DNA of 10,587 nucleotides from JBEKTY01 sp049515555. GTDB lineage: Bacteria; Planctomycetota; Planctomycetia; Pirellulales; Thermoguttaceae. A model generated the notes under the pieces. It ran no database searches. It worked only from the letters and a program-made list of their open reading frames with translations, and was not told where the DNA came from. The stretch spans positions 1 to 10,587 of the forward strand of contig JBEKTY010000259.1 of the NCBI GenBank assembly GCA_049515555.1, read 5' to 3'. The translations under genes were made by a program, and so were the position numbers. Position 1 is the first letter of the stretch. Every line of letters begins with the position of its first letter. Below are positions 5,476 to 10,587 of this stretch, piece by piece.

Positions 5476-7200
5476 GTGAGAAAGCCGTTTTCCGCAATGC
5501 TGGCCGTGGTGCTGTTGGGCGCCGCGGCTGCCATCCCGGCCCGCGCAGATTCGGCCGGGGGGCAGAAACCCCTGGTCGTCGTAGCGTTTGCGGGCTACGA
5601 CGCCCTGGTCGCCAATGCCAAGACGCTGGGCGCGATGGCCGGCCGGGAACAACTGGCCGCCATGCTCGAAGGAATGGTAGCCATGGCCACCCAGGGGAAA
5701 GGGCTGGCGGGGCTGGACAAGGCCCGCCCGTGGGGCGCCGTGGTCTATGCCAACGAGGAACAGTTCCCCGTCCTGGGCTTCGTGCCGGTCTCCGACCTCA
5801 AACAGCTCGTGGCATTGATCCCCACCCCGGAAGGCGGAAAGCCGCTGGCCCCCGATGCCGACGGCGTATATAAGATCGAACCGCCCACCGGCAAAACCAG
5901 CTACGTCTCGCAGAAAGGCGCCTGGGCCATCGTCGCTCAGAACGCCGACGACCTGAAAAACGCGCCGGCCGATCCGGCCGCCTTGCTGGGCGACCTGAAC
6001 AAGAAATATCTCGTGGCCGTGAAGGCCTCGGTCAAGAATGTGCCCACCGCCTGGCGCGACAAGTTCTTCGCCCAGATCAAGACGATCTACGAGCTCAGCG
6101 CGCAGCAGGCCAGCCAGTCGGGCGAGCTGCCGGCCATCCTCGCCAACCTCAACAAGCAGAACCTCGACAAGGCCGTCGCCCTGAGCAAGGAGCTCGACGA
6201 GGTGCTGGTGGGCCTGAGCCTGGACGCCGCCGCGGGCGCCAGTCTGGATTTCGAGATCACGGCCCTGCCGGGCACAAAAGCCGCCCAGCAAATGGCCCAG
6301 GCCAAGGAGGCGAAGAGCGATCTGACCGGCTTCCTGATCCCCGGCGCCGCGCTGACGGCCCTCTCGGCCGGCACCATGAGCGATGCCGACGTCGAGCAGG
6401 TCAAGGAACTGGTGGCCAAGATCCGCGTGGCGGCCGCCAAGGACCTCGACGGCAACGACGACCTTAGCGCCGAGCAGAAGAAAATCGCCAAGCAATTGCT
6501 CTCCGACGGACTGGACGTGCTGGAAAAGACGGTCGACGCCCGCAAGAGTCAGAGCGGCATGGCCCTGCTGCTGGAGAAGGGCGCGCCCACGGTCGTGTGC
6601 GGTATGGCCCTGGCCGAAGGCGAAAAACTCGACACCGTGCTCAAAACCCTGTTCGAGGCAGCCCAGAAGGAACAGCCCCAGTTGGCCGAGAAAGTCAAGT
6701 GGGACGCCGGCAGCCTGGGCGACGTGAAGTTTCACACCGCAACCGTGGATATCCCCGACGAGGAGGCCGCCGCCGTCCTGGGTAAAACGGTCGATATCGT
6801 GGTGGGCATCGGTCCCAATACGGCCTATCTCGGGGCCGGCAAGAACCCCCTGGCCACGCTCAAGCAGGTGATCGAGAACTCCAAGAAGGAGCCGGGCAAG
6901 AGCGTGCCGCCCTTCCAGCTCTCGTTGACCGTCACGCCGATTGCCCAATTCATCGCTCAGGTCGCCCCCGCCGACGCCGTGAAAATGGTCGCCGGCTCGA
7001 TCGCCCAAATGCTGGCCACGGCGGCCGGCAAGGACCACATCACCCTGACTTGCACGATCATCCCCAACGGCATCGGCATGCGTCTGAACGTGGAAACGGG
7101 CGTGCTGAAGGCCATCCTGAGCGCGATTCCCCTGGGGCCCCCCGGCCCCGGTAAGGGCCCCGCCAAGGGCAAGTCGCCCGGCGGCGGAGACCCGTTCTGA
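5476..7200 (+). CDS. Secreted protein of unknown function, planctomycete type
   Basis: 574 aa. A clear Sec signal peptide spans residues 1-24: basic start MRKPFS, hydrophobic core AMLAVVLLGAAAAIP, likely cleavage after ARA. The mature protein is exported to the periplasm or beyond. It is rich in Ala, Lys, Asp and Glu. The first mature block contains VVVAFAGYDALVANAKTLG (34-52) and LDKARPWGAVVYANEE, where the protein seems to compare itself with a reference surface; later comes a long helical, highly charged middle (about 150-390), then beta-rich segments. The C-terminus is a Gly/Pro/Lys tail (GPPGPGKGPAKGKSPGGGDPF, last ~21 residues), probably disordered. No catalytic motif recognised. I recall similar 'RPWG' secreted hypothetical proteins in planctomycetes, but cannot name a family. 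GTG start set by the AGGAG site. No partner gene overlaps it. Confidence 0.85.
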   Translation: MRKPFSAMLAVVLLGAAAAIPARADSAGGQKPLVVVAFAGYDALVANAKTLGAMAGREQLAAMLEGMVAMATQGKGLAGLDKARPWGAVVYANEEQFPVLGFVPVSDLKQLVALIPTPEGGKPLAPDADGVYKIEPPTGKTSYVSQKGAWAIVAQNADDLKNAPADPAALLGDLNKKYLVAVKASVKNVPTAWRDKFFAQIKTIYELSAQQASQSGELPAILANLNKQNLDKAVALSKELDEVLVGLSLDAAAGASLDFEITALPGTKAAQQMAQAKEAKSDLTGFLIPGAALTALSAGTMSDADVEQVKELVAKIRVAAAKDLDGNDDLSAEQKKIAKQLLSDGLDVLEKTVDARKSQSGMALLLEKGAPTVVCGMALAEGEKLDTVLKTLFEAAQKEQPQLAEKVKWDAGSLGDVKFHTATVDIPDEEAAAVLGKTVDIVVGIGPNTAYLGAGKNPLATLKQVIENSKKEPGKSVPPFQLSLTVTPIAQFIAQVAPADAVKMVAGSIAQMLATAAGKDHITLTCTIIPNGIGMRLNVETGVLKAILSAIPLGPPGPGKGPAKGKSPGGGDPF

Positions 7201-7225
7201 TCCACCCCCCGGGGCTGTTGCTACG

Positions 7226-7243
7226 GGACGCCTGCCAGCGTCC
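7226..7243. terminator. Hairpin after the secreted-protein gene, possible terminator
   Basis: GGACGC (7226-7231) pairs with GCGTCC (7238-7243) around a 6-nt loop, 25 bp beyond the stop codon. No U-run follows, so this may be a dispersed palindrome rather than an intrinsic terminator. Confidence 0.35.
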
Positions 7244-7289
7244 AGAGCAAGAGCAAGAGTTGCTGCTGGTCCCGGCCGCACAGAAGAGC

Positions 7290-7295
7290 TATAAT
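7290..7295 (+). promoter_or_regulatory. -10 box TATAAT upstream of the pilin-like gene
   Basis: A perfect TATAAT in a GC-rich context, 85 bp upstream of ATG 7380. No good -35 box exists at 16-18 bp; TTGCTG lies upstream but at 24 bp, too far. It is plausible as a promoter because of its position and rarity here. Confidence 0.45.
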
Positions 7296-7379
7296 GGCGA
7301 AAGCGGGGGCGTTCCGCTTTTCGCGGCGAAACCCGAGACCGTCCTTCCCGTGCACGAGATGCAGGCGGAGGTAGCAGTC

Positions 7380-8609
7380 ATGCGGCCTTTTATTCTGCCG
7401 GCGGTTGGAAGCGGTACGAACTTTTCCCCGTTCGCCAAGGCGCCGCGTCAGGATAAGTTGATCAGCCCGGGTGGCACGTCCCTGAGGAACGAAGGGCGTG
7501 GCGGGCTTGGAAGCCACGCCCTTCGCTGTGCTCAGGGACGTGCCACCCTCCTTGAAAGATGTGCAGGTTATTCTGGCGCGGTCCCTGAAGTTCGCGGCAA
7601 TCCAAGCCGCGCCGGTTGCAGCAGGTTTGGTTTTACCCTGGTCGAATTGTTGGTGGTCATTACGATCATCGGGATTGTCGTGGGCTTGGCGATGCCCGCG
7701 CTCCAGGCCGCCCGCGAAGCGGCCCGCGGGGTCCAGTGCAAGAACAACTGCAAACAATTGGCCATGGGCTGCCTCAATCACGAGGCGCTGCAGAAATTCC
7801 TGCCGACCGGTGGCTGGGGTGGGCAGTGGGCCGGCGACCCCGACCTCGGCTTCACCAACCTGCAGCCGGGCGGATGGCACTTCAACATCCTGCCGTTCAT
7901 CGATCAGCCCGATCTGCACAACCTGGGAAAGGCGCCTAATTTCGTGTACGGGAGCAAGCAGGCGGACGGGGCGGCCCGTGCGCAGACCGCCGTAGCGGCT
8001 TTTCTCTGCCCTACCCGGCACAAACTTCAAACCTACCCGGCCGGCACGACTCCTGCTTACGTCAACATCGACCCGCCCACCATTGTTGGCCGCAGCGATT
8101 ACGCGGCCAATGCCGGCGACGGCTCGACGAAAGCGGACCCCACCAACCCCAATACCAGCAGCGATCCGAACTTCAACTGGTCTACCTGCCCCGGCACGGC
8201 CACGTATACTGGCACGAGCGGCCCCGCCACGGGTGTCATATTTCGCGCCAGCATGTGCAGTATGGCCGCGATCAAGGATGGTCCCCAATTCACCTATCTG
8301 CTCGGCGAGCGGTACTTGGACCCCGATTTCTATGACGGCCACCAGCCCTACTGTGCGACCGATCATCAGGGCTGGGACCAGGGCTACGATTACGATACCA
8401 TCCGTTGGACGACCCTTGGGCCCCAGCGGGATACGCCCGGCTATTGCGACACTGGTTGCTGCGACACGTTCTTACATCCGCCAGACGAACCCGAACAAGG
8501 GCCAGATTATCGACCTGACCCAGGCGGGGTTATGAGCGGTCAGCGATCAGCGATCAGCGATCAGCGGTCAGCGGTCAGCGATCAGCGGTCAGCGATCAGC
8601 AGTTTGTAG
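7380..8609 (+). CDS. DUF1559 type II pilin-like protein, probably damaged at both ends
   Basis: Prepilin-type N-terminal signature GFTLVELLVVITIIGIVVG followed by MPALQAAREAARGVQCKNN and a DUF1559 body (WHFNILPFIDQPDLHNLGK, FLCPTRHKL, SDYAANAGD, YLLGERYLDPDFYDG, DYDTIRWT), a family expanded in Planctomycetes and processed by prepilin peptidase at the membrane. ATG 7380 has GGAGG with an 8-nt spacer, but the pilin signature then starts at residue 84 instead of the usual ~6-20, because inverted-repeat DNA (7469-7613) lies between. At the 3' end the usual FGSxHxxGxN...DGSV segment is missing in all frames. The frame runs into the heptamer array and stops at TAG 8607; its last ~25 residues are repeat-encoded (SAISDQR). 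A TGA at 8533 in another frame, preceded by a more natural tail (NPNKGQIIDLTQAGL), may be the original stop. Family certain; functionality doubtful. Confidence 0.75.
   Translation: MRPFILPAVGSGTNFSPFAKAPRQDKLISPGGTSLRNEGRGGLGSHALRCAQGRATLLERCAGYSGAVPEVRGNPSRAGCSRFGFTLVELLVVITIIGIVVGLAMPALQAAREAARGVQCKNNCKQLAMGCLNHEALQKFLPTGGWGGQWAGDPDLGFTNLQPGGWHFNILPFIDQPDLHNLGKAPNFVYGSKQADGAARAQTAVAAFLCPTRHKLQTYPAGTTPAYVNIDPPTIVGRSDYAANAGDGSTKADPTNPNTSSDPNFNWSTCPGTATYTGTSGPATGVIFRASMCSMAAIKDGPQFTYLLGERYLDPDFYDGHQPYCATDHQGWDQGYDYDTIRWTTLGPQRDTPGYCDTGCCDTFLHPPDEPEQGPDYRPDPGGVMSGQRSAISDQRSAVSDQRSAISSL
7469..7548. repeat. 80-bp nested inverted repeat inside the pilin-like reading frame
   Basis: GGGTGGCACGTCCCTGAG (7469-7486) and CTCAGGGACGTGCCACCC (7531-7548) are perfect 18-bp inverted repeats. 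Nested within, CGAAGGGCGTGGC (7490-7502) pairs perfectly with GCCACGCCCTTCG (7513-7525). It resembles a MITE-like palindrome. It lies between the ribosome site/start at 7380 and the prepilin cleavage site, without breaking the frame. Confidence 0.85.
7575..7613. repeat. Second inverted repeat before the prepilin signature
   Basis: GGCGCGG (7575-7581) pairs with CCGCGCC (7607-7613); alternatively CGCGGC (7593-7598) pairs with GCCGCG (7606-7611) around a 7-nt loop. It lies 26 bp after the 80-bp palindrome and ends 15 bp before the GFTLVELL codons, so most DNA between the start codon and the pilin signature is repeat-like. Confidence 0.5.
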
Positions 8610-8640
8610 GTGATAGCTGATAGCTGACGGCTGATAGTGA
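8535..8640. repeat. Heptamer array upstream of the four-helix-bundle gene
   Basis: Nine tandem 7-mers (8535-8597) alternate irregularly between AGCGATC and AGCGGTC. After a ~14-nt spacer come about four units of inverse sense (GATAGCT, GATAGCT, GACGGCT, GATAGTG; 8612-8639), so the array can fold on itself. The first unit overlaps the last base of a TGA (8533-8535) in the third frame of the pilin-like gene. Because 21 bp equals three units, its translation repeats every seven residues (SAISDQR). Confidence 0.9.
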
Positions 8641-8653
8641 CCGCTTCAACACC

Positions 8654-9049
8654 ATGAAGAACTTTCGCGAGGTCAAGGCGTGGGAGAAGGGACATGCGCT
8701 GACGCTCTCAGTCTACCAGGCTACGGCGAGTTTTCCGCGCGACGAGTTGTTCGGCTTGACAAGCCAGCTACGTCGAGCCTGTGCATCGGTCCCCGCAAAC
8801 ATCGCGGAGGGCTGCGGACGAAACAGCGACGGAGAGCTACGTCGATATTTGGAGATCGCCATGGGGTCGGCAAGTGAAACTGAGTACCACCTTTTGCTCG
8901 CCCGCGACTTAGGTTACTTGCGGCCGCAATCGTACGACAAGTTGAACAATGACGTAACTGAGGTAAAGCGGATGCTGTCGGCCTTCATCAACAGGCTGAA
9001 GGATGAGCGGTCGGCGATCAGCTATCAGCGATCAGCTACGGACCGCTGA
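8654..9049 (+). CDS. Four-helix-bundle protein, S23/23S rRNA IVP family (Avd-like fold)
   Basis: 131 aa. It matches the TIGR02436-type family: FREVKAWEKGHALTLSVYQA (4-23), FPRDELFGLTSQLRRA (27-42), SVPANIAEGCGRNSDGEL (45-62), RYLEIAMGSASETEYHLLLA (64-83), LGYL (86-89) and a final amphipathic helix. Relatives include proteins encoded in 23S rRNA intervening sequences and Avd of diversity-generating retroelements, which form pentamers with basic surfaces; molecular role of stand-alone copies is unknown. No rRNA or reverse transcriptase is nearby. ATG 8654 begins exactly at the conserved N-terminus; no Shine-Dalgarno site is visible. The C-terminal ~15 residues (ERSAISYQRSATDR) are translated heptamer repeat, so the stop (TGA 9047) lies inside the downstream array. 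The family assignment is firm; partnership with the heptamers is inference. Confidence 0.93.
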   Translation: MKNFREVKAWEKGHALTLSVYQATASFPRDELFGLTSQLRRACASVPANIAEGCGRNSDGELRRYLEIAMGSASETEYHLLLARDLGYLRPQSYDKLNNDVTEVKRMLSAFINRLKDERSAISYQRSATDR

Positions 9050-9089
9050 AAACTGACCGCTGACCGCTGAAAGCTGACCGCTGATTGCT
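9006..9089. repeat. Heptamer array downstream of the four-helix-bundle gene
   Basis: Four forward units (AGCGGTC, GGCGATC, AGCTATC, AGCGATC; 9006-9033), a 7-nt junction, then seven inverse units (GACCGCT, GAAAACT, GACCGCT, GACCGCT, GAAAGCT, GACCGCT, GATTGCT; 9041-9089). The array overlaps the end of the four-helix-bundle gene and stops one base before the lysA ATG. It therefore replaces any Shine-Dalgarno sequence for lysA. Confidence 0.9.
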
Positions 9090-9090
9090 C

Positions 9091-10398
9091 ATGCCCGTTT
9101 TTTCGACCCTGCGGACCAGCATCGCCGGCCTGGCGGTGGCCGACTTGGCCCGGCAGTTCGGCACGCCCCTGTTCGTCTACGACGCCGGGGTGCTGCTCGA
9201 GCGGTTGGCCGACCTGGCGGCCTTCGACTTCGTCCGCTACGCCCAGAAGGCCTGCTCGAACCTGGCCCTGCTGGACCTGCTGCGGCGGCATGGGGCGCTG
9301 GTGGATGCCGTCAGTGCGGGCGAGATTCGCCGGGCCCTGGCCGCCGGCTTCCCCGCCCAAGGCGCGCCCCCGCCCATCGTCTACACCGCCGACATCTTCG
9401 ACGCCGAGTCGCTCGATCTGTGCATCGAGCAGGGCATCCACGTCAACTGCGGCTCGCCGGACATGATCGAGCAGCTCGGCCGGCGGGCAAGCGGCCGCGA
9501 GATCAGCCTGCGGATCAACCCCGGCTTCGGACACGGCCACAACCGCAAGACCAACACCGGCGGCGACCAGGCGAAGCACGGCATCTGGCACGCGCAGCTC
9601 GGCCGCTGCCTGGCCCTGGCCCGGCAGCATGGCCTGGCCGTAACCGGCCTCCACATGCACATCGGTTCCGGCACCGACCTGGAGCACCTGGGCCGGGTCT
9701 GCGGGGCCATCGAGCAGGCGGCCGGGGAGGTGGGCCCCGGGCTGGCCTCGATCAACGTCGGCGGCGGACTGCCCGTCCCCTATCGCAGCGGCGAGTCGTA
9801 CGTCGATCTGGCGGCCTACTTCGCCCTGTGCGACGCCGCCCGGGGGCGCCTCCAGCGGCAGTTCGGCCACGCCCTCCGTCTGGAGATCGAGCCCGGCCGA
9901 TACCTGGTGGCCGAGTGCGGCTACCTGCTGGCCGAGATCCGCGCCGTCAAGCAGCAGGGCGAGCGCTGGTTCTACCTGCTGGACGCGGGCTTCAACAATC
10001 TCGCCCGGCCGATCATGTATGGCGCCTATCACCCCATGGCGATTGTGCCGAAGGGGACAGTCCCATTTTCGTCGGACGAAAATCGGGACAGTCCCCGCCA
10101 GCGGTTACCCGAGCGCGAGGTTATCGTGGGCGGACCGCTGTGCGAGTCGGGCGATATCTTCACGCAGTCCGAAGGCGGATACGTCTGCCCGCGAGCCCTG
10201 CCCGAGGCCCGCGTCGGCGACTGGCTGGTGATCGAGTGCGCCGGGGCCTACGGGTTCGTGATGGGCTCGAACTACAACTCCCGCCCCCTGGCGGCCGAGG
10301 TGCTCGTCTACCAGGGCCGGCCGCACCTGATCCGCCGCCGCCAGACCTTCGAGGACCTGGTCCGCGGCGAGAGCGTGCTGGAAGAATTTAGGAGTTAG
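9091..10398 (+). CDS. lysA: Diaminopimelate decarboxylase
   Basis: Converts meso-diaminopimelate to L-lysine and CO2, the last step of lysine synthesis; PLP enzyme, fold-type III, cytoplasmic. 435 aa. Motifs: PLP lysine Lys53 in RYAQKACSN (49-57); VDAVSAGEI (71-79); HMHIGSGTDLEHL (188-200); phosphate-binding INVGGGLPVPY (221-231); EPGRYLV (267-273); GGPLCESGDIFTQ (347-359) with the substrate-site Cys351 and Glu352; GAYGFVMGSNYNSRP (385-399). The FAQKACSN style is that of E. coli-type LysA. ATG 9091 is preferred over TTG 9085, which lies within the heptamer array; neither has a Shine-Dalgarno site. Between GAYHPMAIVP and REVIVGGPL an extra stretch (about residues 320-337) is encoded by a palindromic repeat, accounting for the slightly long protein. 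A MITE-like element begins 4 bp after the stop. Confidence 0.96.
   Translation: MPVFSTLRTSIAGLAVADLARQFGTPLFVYDAGVLLERLADLAAFDFVRYAQKACSNLALLDLLRRHGALVDAVSAGEIRRALAAGFPAQGAPPPIVYTADIFDAESLDLCIEQGIHVNCGSPDMIEQLGRRASGREISLRINPGFGHGHNRKTNTGGDQAKHGIWHAQLGRCLALARQHGLAVTGLHMHIGSGTDLEHLGRVCGAIEQAAGEVGPGLASINVGGGLPVPYRSGESYVDLAAYFALCDAARGRLQRQFGHALRLEIEPGRYLVAECGYLLAEIRAVKQQGERWFYLLDAGFNNLARPIMYGAYHPMAIVPKGTVPFSSDENRDSPRQRLPEREVIVGGPLCESGDIFTQSEGGYVCPRALPEARVGDWLVIECAGAYGFVMGSNYNSRPLAAEVLVYQGRPHLIRRRQTFEDLVRGESVLEEFRS
10053..10096. repeat. Palindromic repeat inserted in frame within lysA
   Basis: GGGGACAGTCCC (10053-10064) and GGGACAGTCCCC (10085-10096) flank ATTTTCGTC (10065-10073) and its inverse GACGAAAAT (10075-10083). 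Together they form a ~44-nt hairpin with one central mismatch and one bulge. Translated, it gives roughly KGTVPFSSDENRDSP in a position where other LysA proteins have a variable surface loop. The reading frame is intact. Confidence 0.85.
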
Positions 10399-10402
10399 GA
10401 CT

Positions 10403-10587
10403 GGACTTTTGCAAATTGCGGAGGCCCGGTCCCCTCTCCCTCCGGGAGAGGGTTAGGGTGAGGGGAAATGGGTGAGGATGCTGCTTTTCCATTTTTCGTG
10501 ACCAACGCAGGTTCCCCTCACCCCGGCCCTCTCCCGGAGGGAGAGGGGGACCACTTGTGTCGTCCCCATCCCAATTTGCAAAAGTCC
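10403..10587. repeat. MITE-like element with terminal inverted repeats and a nested palindrome
   Basis: GGACTTTTGCAAATTG (10403-10418) and CAATTTGCAAAAGTCC (10572-10587) are perfect 16-bp terminal inverted repeats. Inside, GGTCCCCTCTCCCTCCGGGA... (10428-10467) is inverted at 10512-10552. The inner part is of the CCCTCTCCC/GGGAGAGGG type found dispersed in many bacterial genomes. About 44 bp of unique AT-richer DNA lies at the centre (10468-10511). No open reading frame. It begins 4 bp after the lysA stop and could also act as its terminator. Confidence 0.85.

Larger units (their letters stand above)
7201..7379. other. Intergenic region with hairpin and promoter
   Basis: It holds the hairpin at 7226-7243, a perfect TATAAT box at 7290-7295, and the ribosome site GGAGG at 7367-7371, in the order expected for the end of one gene and the start of the next. 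Confidence 0.55.
8535..9089 (+). mobile_element. Candidate heptamer-bounded element carrying a four-helix-bundle gene
   Basis: The 555-bp unit starts with forward RGNNNTC heptamers (8535) and ends with their inverse (9089), so its ends are inverted in sense. It holds a single gene (8654-9049). It fits between the TGA at 8533-8535 and the lysA ATG at 9091. There is no transposase; mobility is inferred from architecture and from a gene-free relative at 1113-1293. Confidence 0.45.

Noticed and set aside
5362..7281. 639-residue minus-strand open frame
   Set aside because: It mirrors the secreted-protein gene, which has a ribosome site and signal peptide; the antisense frame is open because of high GC codon bias.
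8083..8535. Separate plus-strand gene overlapping the pilin-like gene
   Set aside because: Only its last ~20 codons look natural, as a frameshifted tail of the pilin-like gene; the rest is the out-of-frame translation of DUF1559 sequence.
8535..8640. CRISPR-like array
   Set aside because: Units are 7 bp, directly contiguous, with no unique spacers, and no cas gene is present.
8535..9089. Diversity-generating retroelement with Avd
   Set aside because: The four-helix-bundle protein resembles Avd in fold family, but there is no reverse transcriptase and no template/variable repeat pair in the window; it matches stand-alone S23/IVP proteins equally well.
10053..10096. Intrinsic terminator
   Set aside because: The hairpin lies inside the intact lysA coding region, upstream of essential active-site motifs, and lacks a U-tract.

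Overview
This window is high-GC DNA that most likely comes from a planctomycete (Pirellulales-like). The taxon is inferred from a DUF1559 pilin-like secreted protein, a TPR protein ending in two RNA polymerase alpha-CTD-like domains, weak or absent Shine-Dalgarno sites, and intergenic regions full of small palindromic repeats. No plasmid, phage or transposase gene is visible.

Left part (1-2810, minus strand): tgt (queuosine tRNA modification, cut by the left edge), the TPR/alpha-CTD protein gene, and a tRNA-Thr(CGT) with a recognisable sigma70-type promoter. The gap between tgt and the TPR gene is filled exactly, from stop codon to start codon, by a heptamer-repeat element without a gene.

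Middle part (2811-5475): a GNAT acetyltransferase (+), a convergent small unknown protein (-), and a sulfotransferase-like protein (+). These are separated by hairpin clusters, a quiet ~460 bp divergent intergenic region, and a small palindromic element with inverted termini (5166-5278).

Right part (5476-10587, plus strand): a 574-aa secreted planctomycete-type protein of unknown function; a DUF1559 pilin-like gene that seems damaged at both ends; a four-helix-bundle (S23/IVP, Avd-like) gene bracketed on both sides by heptamer arrays; lysA (diaminopimelate decarboxylase, last step of lysine synthesis) carrying an in-frame palindromic insert; and a MITE-like element whose terminal repeat ends exactly on the last base of the window.

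The most interesting signal is the heptamer system. Three arrays share a degenerate 7-bp unit RGNNNTC, each arranged as forward units followed by inverted units. Two of them bracket the four-helix-bundle gene; the third is a gene-free element elsewhere. Both elements sit flush between a stop codon and the next start codon. This suggests a repeat family with a candidate partner protein (by analogy with REP/RAYT), but mobility and protein-DNA interaction are inferences only.
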